Below are positions 23,355 through 34,714 of a DNA stretch of 64,000 nucleotides, piece by piece. Position numbers and translations under genes: made by a program. The notes beneath the pieces are model-generated. The model made no database searches and was not told the DNA's origin. It worked only from the letters and a program-made list of their open reading frames with translations. Each line of letters opens with the position of its first letter. Position 1 is the first letter of the stretch. Location of the stretch: the NCBI GenBank assembly GCA_025667525.1, contig CM046877.1:26626737-26690736 (forward strand), in the 5' to 3' direction. Source of the stretch: Glebionis coronaria. Lineage: Eukaryota > Streptophyta > Magnoliopsida > Asterales > Asteraceae.

Positions 23355-23843
23355 GAGTATCGATGCTGAAATATACGATATGAACCCATCTATAATTAAT
23401 GTGTTATTTATAGGCTTGTACCAATCCAGGTAAAAGTACAATAAGGATATCTAACACTCATCAACTCAAATTTGTATTTCAGTTTAGTACGGTTTATATC
23501 CCGGTATAAGAAAGCAACTACTTTTTCTTTCAAACCGCCAAATAGAATTTCTAGTGCCTGAATTGTAAAAAGTGCATCATGATATCGTAAATTTGGTTGA
23601 GTGACATTTCTACTACCGTATACTCATTTAATAGTTAAGGCATCTTAAAAACATAACTGAGGTTATTTTCAAAATTATAATATACATAGTATAAATGTGA
23701 AAATGTCAATTGAGAATAGAAACAACTATAGTCGAGCACAAGGTTGCCAAGTTTAATACCGACATTGGTTCGTTTATGATCATAAGTCTCGTTTGAACTC
23801 ATTTCTAGCCTCATGCTTTTAGGTCGAGTTTGTGTTGTACGAG
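23355..23843. other. Promoter side of the polygalacturonase, no other gene
   Basis: Sequence upstream of the polygalacturonase. The near part is conserved at 28624-28900 in the second unit of the duplication, with internal differences. A TATA-like GTTATTTATAGG on the plus strand near 23402 reads CCTATAAATAAC on the minus strand, about 50 bp upstream of the ATG. Confidence 0.55.
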
Positions 23844-24055
23844 CAGAGGCGGATTTTTGTGGAGACGACTGGGGAGGGCTCCGGCCCTCCCAAAAATTAT
23901 AACGAATAGTTTAAATGTTATGTATTTCGTTTAAAAGTTATTATTCATTTTTTTTTTATGTAAAAACTAACTCGTCCCTCCCAAAATAAATGCTCAAAGT
24001 TATATGTAAAAACTAACTCGTCCCTCCCAAAATAAATGCTCAAAGTTCGCCACTG
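23844..24055. mobile_element. hAT-like MITE, 212 bp
   Basis: Imperfect terminal inverted repeats: CAGAGGCGGA at the left end and TTCGCCACTG (reverse CAGTGGCGAA) at the right. Flanked by 8 bp repeats TGTACGAG and TGTACGTG (6 of 8 matching, the first six identical). Contains an internal direct duplication of about 44 bp (TAAAAACTAACTCGTCCCTC and onward). It is absent from the equivalent place in the second polygalacturonase unit (near 28915). Confidence 0.85.
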
Positions 24056-24489
24056 TGTACGTGCCTAGCTTATAAAGCTAGGAAAGATCCAAGCTTAAAA
24101 GAGCTGAAGTTTGAGCTCAAGCCTTTTTTGGGTCATTTGACAATGTGTTTCAAGCCATGGTTTTTATATGTGTTTATCACGTATATTAGTACATGCAAAC
24201 CTATAATACTTAAGTGGTATCAATGTAAGAGCTTGCAAAAATTGACGTAAATTTGATCTATGAATTTTTTTTGTCTTGGGTTGGAATTCACCCTATGTCT
24301 GACCAGATGGTAAAAATTTAATGTAAGTGCTCTTAGATTGGATGACATAGACTTAAAACTTCACATAAGTGTATTATATAAGTTTATAAAACATGTGACA
24401 AAATTGTGTTCAAAGATGCACACAATCATCTTGTAGCACAAGTTAAGAAAAAACTTTTGTTAACCTTTTGGTTTAGGCGTATTTTAAAC
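24056..24489. other. Spacer of the duplicated polygalacturonase unit
   Basis: Noncoding sequence closely matching 28911-29330 in the second unit (shared TTGACAATGTGTTTCAAGCC and GGTTGGAATTCACCCTATGT). No gene. Confidence 0.7.
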
Positions 24490-26925
24490 ATTAAAGAATG
24501 ATCAAACCCTATGGAACTTAATCCAAACATCGTCTTTTCCGATGGCATTATAACCAGAAGGTGTAAAATCAAAGCTTACTGATATAAGAACCAAACTGAT
24601 TAGCATATTTGTTAAAAGTGACTAACTACAAGTACACTTAAATACTAGAAATGAAAATGCATGATCTCCTAAACTTAAGCAACATACAATTGATTAGGAG
24701 TGAAAGTAAACATGAGAGTACCTGATGCCATACTAATAAGCATGCAATTATAACTAAACATGAATTGGCATCTTCCTTTTGAGTTGTTCTTCTCTCAACA
24801 AAACATATGGGTCTTCTTGTTACTTAAGTGAATCGTATCAACTACCTACTGACTTGTGAACCACTGAACCAAACGATGACCCATCAAGATTATCCAACAT
24901 TCACCCATTATCTTGATGATCTCGAACCGAGTCTCTTCTACGAATCTGTTTCATGTTGAAGACCATTTCAGGACACCCGACCTTCACCCGATCACATCCG
25001 AAGGCGCACAATGATGCAACTTCCAACGCTAAACTAACTGATTCAACACCACCTGTGTTGAAGTCTCCTCGTCATCTGCAACTCATCTTCCTTGATCTTG
25101 CTCATGTTTCTCATAACTCTTTTCAACGTTATTTCTTTCTCATTCTTACTGCTTTCCTATTTTTCAAAAACAGTTCTTGCTATCTTTTTTACGGTCTTTA
25201 TTTGTTCGGTCATTCTATGAATCTTCGCGTCTTTTGATTCAACAGTATTCGGTCTCATTCGGTCTTTGGCCTTTGTTCTTCGGCCTTATGAATCAATAGT
25301 ATCTTTCGGTCTTGTGTTGTTGTAACTTCAGTCCTAGTTTCTTTCTCGGACAACCCGCAGTCACGGTTTAAGTCTTGGTTTCCTCCTTCCGTCTCGGTCT
25401 TGACTTTTTTGTCTTAGTCTTGACTTCTCGGTCTCAACTTCCCCCCCTTAATCTTGATGATCTCGACCCGAGTCTCTTCCACATTTCTGTTTTCGTTGAA
25501 GACCATTCTGGGACACCCTACCTTCACCCCGGTCACATCCGAAGGCAACACGGTGATGCAATTTCCAATGCCAAACTAATCGATTCAACACCACATGTGT
25601 TGAAGTCTATCCGTCATCTGCAACTCATCTTCCTTGATCTTTCTCTGGCTACTCATCACTCTTTTCAAATTTCTTTTTTCTCATTCTTGTTGCTTTCATG
25701 TTTCCAAAAAAACATTTCTTGCTATCTTTCTTGTGTTCTTTCTTTGTTTAGTCTTTTTTGAATCTTCGGTCCTTCGATTCAACAATATTTAGTCTCCTTC
25801 AGTCTTTGGCCTTCATTCTTTGGTTCGGTCTTCGGCCTTTTGAATAAACAGTATCATTCGGTCTTCGGCTCTTGAAACTTCGTTCTTACTTTCATTTTCG
25901 AACAACTCGCAGTCACGGTCTAGGTCCTGGTTGCCTCCTTTGGTCTTGTTCTTGACTTTTTTTTTCTCGGTCTCGGTCTTGAATTTTTATGTCTTGGTCT
26001 CGGTCTCAACTTTCTCGGTTTAGGTGTCGTCGTGCCACCGGTCTTTTTGGGTTCGTTGGCCCTCTTGGTCTGACATATCTTTCTACGATGAGGCTTGCTG
26101 CCTGCTTTGCTCTTTGGCTGTCTTAGTATATATAAGGCATTCAATCCTTTATTTCTAGATTACGACCTGTGATCATAACATCACAACCCTTTCAAGACAA
26201 AACCCGATCCTTGTTGTGTCTCATCCGCAGCGAAGGGCTATACCTTCTCTTGAAACCGACACTCAGACATGCCTTTAATTAAGCGAAGCTCTGATACCAA
26301 GTGTAGAATCAGACCTTACTGATATAGGAACCAAACTGATTATAATATTTGTTAAAAGTAACTAACTAAAAGTACACTTAAATACTAGAAATGAAAATGC
26401 ATGATCTTCTAAACTTAAGCAACATACTATTGACTAGGAATGAAAGTAAACATAGGAGTACATGATGTCCTACTAATATACATGCAACTCTAACTAGTTA
26501 AAACATGGGTTGACAGCTTCCTATTGAATTGGTCTTCTCTTAACAAAACAAATGTCTTCTTGTTACTTGAGTGAATCGTATCAACTTCCAATGACCCGTA
26601 AACTATTGAATAAAACGATGACCCATCAAGATTATCCAACAAAAGGTGCCATCACAGTGCCATCTATATTAATACTTATTCCATTGCTCATACATGTTTG
26701 GCTAGAGAACGTAATCGTCGATGCTATCAAGTACCTACCACTTGGCACATAGATGGTTGCCAGAGTAGTAGAAATACAATCCAAATTCGATGCTCCCTAG
26801 AACACATTTTTTATGCCCACACGACCATCGGCTTTAGCTCCTAGCGCGACAAAATTTTATGTTACTTTAGTCGACGAGTGTTGAGAAATAAGAAAGAATA
26901 CGACTAAAATATACTTTATCGCCAT
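24490..26925 (-). pseudogene. Polygalacturonase exon-1 remnant split by an LTR element
   Basis: A second GH28 gene fragment in the same orientation as the intact one. The N-terminal part is at 26925-26642 (signal-peptide-like MAIKYILVVFFLISQHSS, then ALGAKADGR, with in-frame stops). The continuation is at 24561-24490 (YNAIGKDDVWIKFHRV, matching YDAVGKDDVWLKFQRV of the intact gene, followed by a stop). The 2080 bp LTR element at 24562-26641 sits between the two halves. Later exons are missing. Stops plus the insertion make it nonfunctional. Confidence 0.85.
24562..26641 (-). mobile_element. Short non-autonomous LTR element (TRIM-like), 2.1 kb
   Basis: LTRs of 338 bp (24562-24899) and 340 bp (26302-26641), each TG..CA, and a 1.4 kb interior without protein-coding potential. 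The primer-binding site (minus TTGGTATCAGAGCTTCGC, about 26284-26301) abuts the right LTR, so the element is on the minus strand. Flanking 5 bp sequences GAAGG and AAAGG are a one-mismatch target duplication. The interior holds an imperfect duplication of a roughly 200 bp segment (near 24923 and 25469; both include TTGAAGACCATT and GTCATCTGCAACTCATCTTC). It interrupts a polygalacturonase pseudogene. Confidence 0.9.
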
Positions 26926-27616
26926 GGTTATTAGTTCGTTTACTGAATTATTGTAACAGAGTTTATTAGTATATATAATATGCATCTGTTCCTTGATATA
27001 TATAGGCCTATAGCATTTAATCGACAAGTACAATATGAATTAAAGGTATAGTTGCAATACAATAAGGATGCTTTACATGAATGAAAGTAACATTATTACT
27101 TGAGTATGTTAGGTATCTACCGAGTAAAATGGAAGATTAGAACCATCTATACTCTAACTAGAAGACCATATCAGATAAATTAAGAATAAACCAAATCCAA
27201 CTCTTAGACCCTTATACAATTAATTTATAACAATACTAATGTACATAACTGATTAATCAAAGCACATATTATAACGTTTGTGAGATACGTATGAGAAACA
27301 TGATTGGCTAAGTAGTAACGAATATGAAAAGTTCCAACAAAAAGTAATAGAAATTTATAAAATTATTTGACTTAATCGTAAGTACTACAGAAAGTTAAGT
27401 GATTCAATATATACACATAGAGAGAGTGCTTCTATTTTAAGTCCTATTATGTGAGAACTCGTATTTTCTCGGTATTGTAACACCCCATTTAATAGGATAG
27501 GATGCTACAGTAAATTATGGCGTATCCTCAAAGCATGCAAGGTAAATGTCTAAACATTCATGACCATAAATAGAAATACCGGAATCAAACATCGGTAGTC
27601 TAGTAACTCACACAAA
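26926..27616. other. Spacer between polygalacturonase units, no gene
   Basis: AT-rich. The left part is the 5' flank of the split remnant (TATATATAATATGC near 26971). TGTAACACCCC at about 27477, a common plant LTR start, has no visible partner. It ends where similarity to the third exon of the polygalacturonase begins. Confidence 0.5.
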
Positions 27617-28623
27617 TTTGAGTACCTATAAATGTTGAGCTTCTTACCATTACGTTTTGGACACCGGCTTCTTGTAAGTCCCATCTTAGACTCCCAATGC
27701 TGCAAAAATAAATGCAACGCATTTACATTTTATAATGCAAGTGTTTATATGTTCAACATGACTCAGTACATACAAATAGGGCGTATAAGTTGAATCCAAA
27801 CACGTTTATATTTATAAATATACCTTATGCTGTGACCAGGGCCATACGTGACCTTTTCTATCCAGATATTGGAATTACCTGGGCCCATCCAGACATAATC
27901 ATCCCCCGTTGAGATCGTAGAGCCCAAGATGGTAATACCGGTAGAAAGTGATAGATGGATACAATCTGTGTTTGGGCTGGTCCTGGATGCTAAGATGCTC
28001 ACACCTTGTAGCTTGGTATTGTTGCATGCATATAGGAGAATATGGAACATTTGGCTGTTTAATGACTTTAAGTTGCTGATCACTATGTTTTGCGAATGAT
28101 AGATGCCAAGCGTCTGTAACACATAATTATAAACATATGTTAAACAAAGTACGATTAATAGGAGTTCAAGATTAAAAAATAGTGTAATGAGTCGTACCGT
28201 AGCTCCTTTAGGACATGTTTTTCCAGATAACTTGCAAGCCCACAAAGAACCGCCTTGTGCATCAAGGGTTCCACCAGATATCGTAACATGATTAACCCTT
28301 TGAAACTTAAGCCATACATCATCTTTTCCGACTGCATTATAGCTAGAAGGGGCCACCAAGGTGCCGTCTATGTTAATACTAATCCCTTTGCTCTTGCATG
28401 TTTGGCCAGAGAATGTAGTCGCCGATCCTATCAAATACCGGCCAGGCGGCACATAGATTGTGGACGGAGTAGTGGAAGCACAAGCGATATTCCATGCTTT
28501 TAAGAAGACGGTTTTTGTGTCAGAGCGACCGTCGGCTCTGGCACCTAGTGTGATAACATTATAAGTTAACTTAGCGGAAAAGTGTTGAAGGATGAGAAAA
28601 ACGAAGAATATAATGAGTTTCAT
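27617..28623 (-). pseudogene. Duplicated polygalacturonase, catalytic motifs lost, 3' truncated
   Basis: Near-identical to the intact gene at 21986-23354 in exon 1 (28623-28198) and exon 2 (28113-27824). Only the first 83 bp of exon 3 (27699-27617) remain. Exon sizes 426 and 290 and the splice sites are preserved. The GH28 motifs have decayed: NTDG is NTDC, GDDC is GDDY, GHG is GHS; the third motif RIKTW is lost with the deleted end. Changes cluster in conserved motifs, consistent with release from selection. It is the central copy of a segmental duplication whose flanks (28624-29330) match those of the intact gene. Confidence 0.9.
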
Positions 28624-29334
28624 GAGTATCGATGCTGAAATATACGATATGAACCCATCTATAATGTGTTATTTATAGGCTTGTACCAATCCAGGTAAAA
28701 GTACAACAAGGATATGTAACACTCATCAACTCAAATTCGTATTTCAGTTTAGTACGGTTTATCCCGGTATAAAAAAGCACAGTCGAGCACAAGGTTGCCA
28801 AAGCACAATCGAGCCCAAGGTTGCCAAATTTAATAGTATCAGCCTCGGTTCGTTTATGATCACAAGTCTCGTTTAAGCTCATTTCGAGCCTCGTGCTTTT
28901 AGGTCGAGTTTGTGTTAGCTTATAAAAGCTAGGAAAGATCCGATCTTAAACGAGCTGAAGTTTGAGCTCAAGCCTTTTTTGGGGTCATTTGACAATGTGT
29001 TTCAAGCCGTGGTTTTTATATGTTTTTATCACGTATATTAATACATGCACATCTGTAATATTTAAATGGTATCAATGTAAGAGCTTGCAAAAATTGACGT
29101 AAATCTGATCTATGAATTTTTTTTGTCTTGGGTTGGAATTCACCCTATGTGTGATGAGATGGTAAAAATCAAATGTAAGTGGTGACATAGACTTAAATAT
29201 TCACATAAGGGTATAAGTTTATAATACATGTGACAAAATTGTGTACAAAGATGCGGGCAATCATCTAGTAGCACAAGTTAAGAAAAAACCTTTTGTTAAC
29301 TTTTTGATTTAAGTGTATTTTACCACAAGAGAAC

Positions 29335-29395
29335 ATTAAAGAATGATCAAACCCAAATGAAACTTAATCCAAACATCATCGTTTCTGATAGAATT
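29335..29395 (-). pseudogene. Polygalacturonase remnant cut by a LINE
   Basis: About 60 bp matching the remnant at 24490-24561 (shared AACTTAATCCAAACATC). It is broken off at the (TTA)n tail of a LINE. It marks the far end of the second unit of the duplication. Confidence 0.7.
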
Positions 29396-29935
29396 ATATT
29401 ATTATTATTATTAGGTTTTCAATAAAACATCATATTATTAGAAATAATGATATTTACAAGAATTTAGTGAGAAGCCACGATACTATCCGAGCTCCCACTC
29501 TTCTAGCATAGCAAAACCGTATCCATTTTTGTGTACACTTACTCTCGTACTTGAAATAGTTATGTTGTGCAGCCTCAATTATAGCACATACATTATTCCT
29601 AGTTTGTGTCAACAACGATGACCCTATCAAATCCACACATACATTATTCCCAATGTCCCATGAGTAAAACAACACATCATTTGGACGTAAGGATATGTCC
29701 TGCCCACCATCAAGCCCGATCTAAACTTCTCTGCCAACTAAAATCCCAAACCGAAAACATATGTTGACAAGGATATCTCGTACAAGATTATGTTGATGTT
29801 CGATACCAACAACACCAACACATGATACATTATGGCCCTCATAAATATCCCATGAAAACCCTGGAGCGAGAATGGCTTCAGAAAAGAGAATAAAGAAACA
29901 CCTTATGAATAACATAACAACATTAATAAATCCAG
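29396..29935 (-). mobile_element. LINE fragment a, 5' truncated and internally deleted
   Basis: Minus-strand 3' end of the LINE family of this cluster. The 3' (TTA)n tail is at 29397-29414. The C-terminal endonuclease region (LFYSWD.GNNVCVDLIGSS) and the terminal VGARIVSWLL stretch are recognisable, but the segment between the Lys-rich part and the C-terminus is missing and stops are present. No full domain remains. Confidence 0.8.
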
Positions 29936-29940
29936 CCGTC

Positions 29941-29949
29941 TATTATTAC

Positions 29950-29980
<31 letters not shown>

Positions 29981-29993
29981 TTTTAAGTCTAGA

Positions 29994-30035
<42 letters not shown>

Positions 30036-30048
30036 TACTTTATTAAAA
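29941..30048. repeat. (ATT)n microsatellite, tail of LINE b
   Basis: Two runs of ATT/TTA repeats separated by TTTTTTAAGTCTAGAC. They adjoin the 3' end of LINE b and read as an (AAT)n tail on the minus strand. Confidence 0.9.
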
Positions 30049-33000
30049 AAAAAAGGGATTTACAACAAATTGGATGGGAGTCGAGATACTATCTGCGCTC
30101 CTACCCCTTTAGCAATGGCAAAACCTATTCTATGAAAAATATATACAGCAGCGCGCACTTCAATGTCTTGAGCCTTAGAAAATCTATGGATCCGCTTTAG
30201 CAACGCAACTGCATCTTCCTGTAACTCACCTAGAGAAGAGAAAGAGAAAGGAAGAAACCCATATCTGAGAGATGCCACTTAGCCCCATATACTTGCATCG
30301 TTTACGTTGTGCAACATCAATCACAGCTCGGCCGGGTACAAAGTCATTCATCCCCGTTCGAGTCAAAGGAGAAGAACCAGTCATATCAACACACACATCT
30401 TTACCTCCATCCCAAGAATAAAACAAAATATCTGCCGGACGTAAGGCATTATCAAGTCCTCCATCTAGTCCGATATTAACTTCCTTTCCAACAGATATCC
30501 CTGAACGATAGCATATATCAGCAAGAGTATCACGTACCAAATTGTGACGATGGTTAATCCCAACGATACCAGCACACGATACCGCATGATCCCCAAAGGT
30601 ATCCCCATCAAATACTCTCGAACAAGCTGAACAGGGCTTCGAAACAGAGAACAAGGGAATACCTAAGTGATAACACAAAACACATCGATAAGTCCTCCCG
30701 TTCATAGTCTGACCCAACCCCGAAATAGGGACCGCCCTAAGCCAATCAGAAGTATGATCCTCCCTCTGAGATGCCCATAAAGCAATCTGTCGAGCAGACA
30801 AAGCGAAAGTGGATTCTGCATTCTTCGTAACCCGAGTAAAATATATATTTGCCATTTTCTTCATGAGTTTGGGGGCAGCGACTTCACTCGGATTACTTAG
30901 AAAATCGATCTCCATAACCGAGTTAAACACAGATAAGGCATCATCAAACTGAAGTCCATAAGCTCTAATATCAGTGTGTTGAAGAAACCTAGACTGCAAA
31001 TCAGCTGACTGTAACTGAGAAGCAAGAAAGGAATAATGAAACACATCACCCGTAAAATAGACACCCAACCCCCCAAAGGTAAAGGGCAACGTAGCAAGTC
31101 TCCACTGCCAGTCACCAAACCCCGGTCCAGAAGCAATAACGATACGCTCCAAAGAAGAACGGAGTGTCATATCAAAAGAACTTTGGGCAGACTTAAAAGT
31201 ACAGGGTGAACATGTACGCATATAAAAATATAACTTGGAAATACCAGCACAAGAACGAAGAAGCAGCAACTCACATTGAGGGTCATTAATTTTGGCCACA
31301 GCATCCATAAGCTCAATAGTCTTAGCCACACGCCTCAACACAAGCTGACTACAAAAATCAAGGTCTACACTCGCAGGCCCCCCGAGTAACTTAACACCGC
31401 GCGTAGGCCGAGCAATATTATCTGGGAACACACCAACAAACTTGCTACGAGGATCCTCAGTCGGCCAAAAAACTTCAGTCTTATTAACATTTAGATGCAA
31501 GCCATACACGGGGCCATCCTTCATGATACACTCCAAAACTTTCCCCACAACCAAAGTATCCCCAATAATAGTACCATCGTCCAAATACCAGGCCTGTAAA
31601 GAAAGAGAAAAGGAATCCCGAATCTTACATATCAATGGATGAAGTACAAGAGCAAAGAGTAATGGACCAAGAGGGTCACCCTGCTGTACCCCATGACATG
31701 ACCTTAATACATGCTTCCCATAATACAACCTTGCCATGCTAGAATAACAGAACTCCACCCAAGACGAGATGGAGGGACAACGAAGACGAACCTCTCGCAA
31801 CATAACCTCTCGATCTACCAAATTGAAAGCATTTTTAAAATCCACTAGTAACATCGACAAACCAACATCATCACCATACCTCTCAAGTAAGCGATTCACA
31901 ACATGAAGAATAGCCTCACTCCTTCCCGACACCCCCACCCCAAACTGCAAATCACCAAAGTACCCATCCAAAGAATGACCAACCTCATAAGCACATACCT
32001 TGGAAACAAGCCGTCTCCAGACAGTACCTACAGCAATGGGACGGATCCCACCACCAGGCTTAACCAACGGGGTGAGAGGAGCACTGGCGATATACTCACA
32101 CAATACCTTGGGACATCGCCCATCAAGAAAAAGGCTCACTACTTGGGTAATAGAAGAAACTAAACCATCTGAAATAGCAACCACAGAACCACTCAAACAA
32201 TCTATAAGGTGCTGGGCCCACAACCCATCCCGCCCACAAGACGTACCTCGGGGAAAACTCTTGATCATGTCAAGAACCACAGATTGAGAAACAACAAGGT
32301 GATGAAGATCAAGAGGTATATCTGGTAAAGAAGGAGCATGAACAAAAGGGTGCTTATTCTTTAAGTCTACAAGAGTAGTATCATTATAAGGAGCCACACC
32401 AGATGAGGAAAGAACTCTGACAATCGCAAAATAATGCCCATCGGAAATCTTCCGTCTACACTACTTAATATTCTGCTCAACCAACCCACTATCCTCACTA
32501 AGAACATCAAACAAAGCGTGGGAAGATTCAGCCAAACACTCTCTAAGAAGCTGTAAACTACCATCCAACGTCTCCCAAGAAAGAATAACATTAATAATAT
32601 ACTCCTCTTGTCTTTGCCTCTTGATATCGGACCTACACTCAAGATTAATTCTCTGACGAAAGGTTTTAAGAAGACAAAGAGGCAAAACAAGCAAACGAAC
32701 CCAAGAAGAGATGTCATCAGGCTTTTTAACCACCCTGTCAATGGCTCCTTTCAAGGCGCGAGAAAAACCCAAACGACACTTTAGAGGGATAGATTTAACT
32801 GTACGCAGCCCTTTTGAAAATAAGCTATCGAGAGCCCCCAAATCAAAGCCACAATGCAAGTCGCGTACTTCATCATCACCACTAACAAGATGCAGAGGAC
32901 AAGATGGAACAGGAGGCTTAGGGAGGTCATAAAGAACAAATTGAACAATACCATCACCACAATCAGCAGGTGGTACAAAATCCAAACCCTTACCATGCCG

Positions 33001-33735
33001 ACACTTAGACCGAAACGTGTGCGTAGTGAAACAACCACCACATAACCAAATCCCCATACTCTTGAAGGTTAACTCGGCCCTCTCATAAACAACAAAATCA
33101 GATAGAATGGATTGTTTTGTACAAGCTAGTGCATCGCCGCTAAAATGTTTATCACGAAGATGAATAGTCAAAGACGTCTTAGTAAGCCCATTTCCACTAC
33201 CATCCCAAATTCCTTTAAGACCAACAAACGGACAATGAAACCGAATAATCTCCATGACACCACGCAACAACAAACCCTAACCTAACACAACAAGCAGCCA
33301 CAAAAATACCACCAAACCACACCAAACGACCCAAACACCACGCCACCATGCCACTCGCCAATCGTCAAACAAACAAACAACCCCTAGCTGCAAACAAAAC
33401 TACCACCCTAACCTAATCTATAACGAACACCACCAGTCGCCTCAAACAACCTAGCCCAATGAACCAACTAGACCCAAACCAACATCACAACAGCCAACGG
33501 ATCACAAACTAACTGATCAAAACCGCAAACTGTAAAGTACCACAGCTAAACAAACCTACTGTTATGAAAACCCAAGAAAATCACCCCAGCCAAACAACCC
33601 TACTACCAAACAACCTACTGAACAAATCACGAACGAGCCCAACAAAAGACAACCCGTACAAAACCGCAAACTAAAAAGACAACCCTGTTCAAATGAACAC
33701 AAAAAACCCACAACCACACGAACCAAACCAGTATT
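30039..33735 (-). mobile_element. Near-complete non-LTR retrotransposon b (restriction-like endonuclease type)
   Basis: The longest of five related minus-strand copies. It has a GT-rich 5' leader (33735-33274 on the minus strand), one long polyprotein frame (33273-30060) and a roughly 20 nt 3'UTR running into an (AAT)n tail. No apurinic endonuclease domain is visible upstream of the reverse transcriptase. Instead there are N-terminal zinc fingers and a C-terminal zinc knuckle plus a probable PD-(D/E)xK-type endonuclease, the layout of R2-like elements. Flanking target duplications were not resolved. Confidence 0.8.
30060..33273 (-). pseudogene. LINE b polyprotein: zinc fingers, reverse transcriptase, zinc knuckle, RLE
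   Basis: One frame of about 1016 codons from 33273, broken by TAG at 32461-32463; a frameshift near 30280 moves the last 70 codons (30278-30060) to another frame. N-terminus: Cys14 with His38-x4-His43 (a C2H2 finger apparently missing one Cys), then LCGGCFTTH and a further CxH at 78-93. Reverse transcriptase: SCGRDGLWAQHL, LLVDFKNAFN (motif A), HGVQQGDPLGPLLFAL (motif B), AWYLDDGT (motif C, both Asp present), LLGGPA. Then CVLC, CSAC and GDHAVSC form a zinc knuckle, followed by RHN, RPADILFYSWDGG, VCVDMTG and a Lys/Arg-rich AQRKRCKYM, fitting a restriction-like endonuclease. RT assignment is certain; endonuclease type is inferred from motif order. Confidence 0.8.
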
Positions 33736-34012
33736 AAGGATCGTATGTGGAAAGAGATAAGTGAAACAGGATTAATATGGGATGGAATCTATTAAAGAAC
33801 GAGATAAGTGAAACAGATATGGGATTGATATGGGATTAAAACGTGATAAAAGAATGAAAACAGGATGGATATGGGATTGAATCTATTAAAGAACGAGATA
33901 AGGGAAACAGATATGGGATAGATATGGGATTAAATCGTGATAAAAGAATGAAAAAGTGAAAGAATAATGGGATTGATAAGGGATTGATACGGGTGGTGGA
34001 AAGACAGGTGAT
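33736..34012. repeat. Tandem repeat at the 5' end of LINE b
   Basis: Imperfect units of about 105 bp built from GATATGGGATTGATATGGGA, TTAAAACGTGATAAAAGAATG and TCTATTAAAGAACGAGATAAG, roughly two and a half copies. It lies between the 5' leader of LINE b and the (ATT)n tail of LINE c. Confidence 0.8.
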
Positions 34013-34700
34013 TATTATTATTATTATTATTATTATTATTTCATAACATCACTTTATTAGAATAATAGGATTTACAAAAAGTTAGCGAGAAACCGAGATA
34101 CTATATGGGCTCCCACTCCTTTAGCTATAGTAAAACCAATCCTACTAAAAATATGAATAGCAGCATGAGCCCTTATATCTTGAGTCATGGAGAGCTTTCG
34201 GATCCGCTTTAGCTAGGTAGTTGCGTCCTCCTCTAATTCCCTCAAAGAAGAGAATGAAAAAGGGAGAAAACCATATCCAATAGTTGCACACTTAGTCTCA
34301 TATTTGACACGTTTACATTGTGCCGCATAAATCACAATAAGTCTGGGCACAAAATCTGTCGTCCCAGTTTGAGTCAAAGGAGAAGACCCAGTAAGATCCA
34401 CACATACATCAAGCCCTCTATTCCAAGAGTAATGCAACATATCTGTCGGACGTAAGGGTTTCTCACACCCCCATCCAACCTAATATCAACTTCCTTACCA
34501 ACAAAATCCCTAACCGATAACATATATCAACAAAGGTGTCACACACAACATTATGACGATGCTTAATACCAATAATACCAGCCAGGATACAACATGATCT
34601 CCATAAATATCCCCAATAAACACTCTAGAGCAAGTTGGAAAAGGCTACGAAAAATAAAATAAAGGGACACCTAACCGATAACAAGACACACAACGATAAC
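34013..34700 (-). mobile_element. LINE fragment c, 5' truncated
   Basis: Minus-strand 3' fragment with an (ATT)n tail at 34013-34040 and the shared 3'UTR (minus: AAATCCTATTATTCTAATAAAG). The remaining coding part covers the endonuclease region (LHYSWNRGLDVCVDLTGSSPL; FGFLPFSFSSL-type stretch), with frameshifts. It is truncated within the zinc-knuckle region near 34700. Confidence 0.85.
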
Positions 34701-34714
34701 TTATTATTTTTTAA

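Noticed and set aside
27477..27487. TGTAACACCCC as the start of a Gypsy LTR
   Set aside because: No matching second LTR end, primer-binding site or target duplication found nearby.
29872..30135. Open frame with a long Tyr run
   Set aside because: It is a translation of the (ATT)n microsatellite tails of two LINEs.
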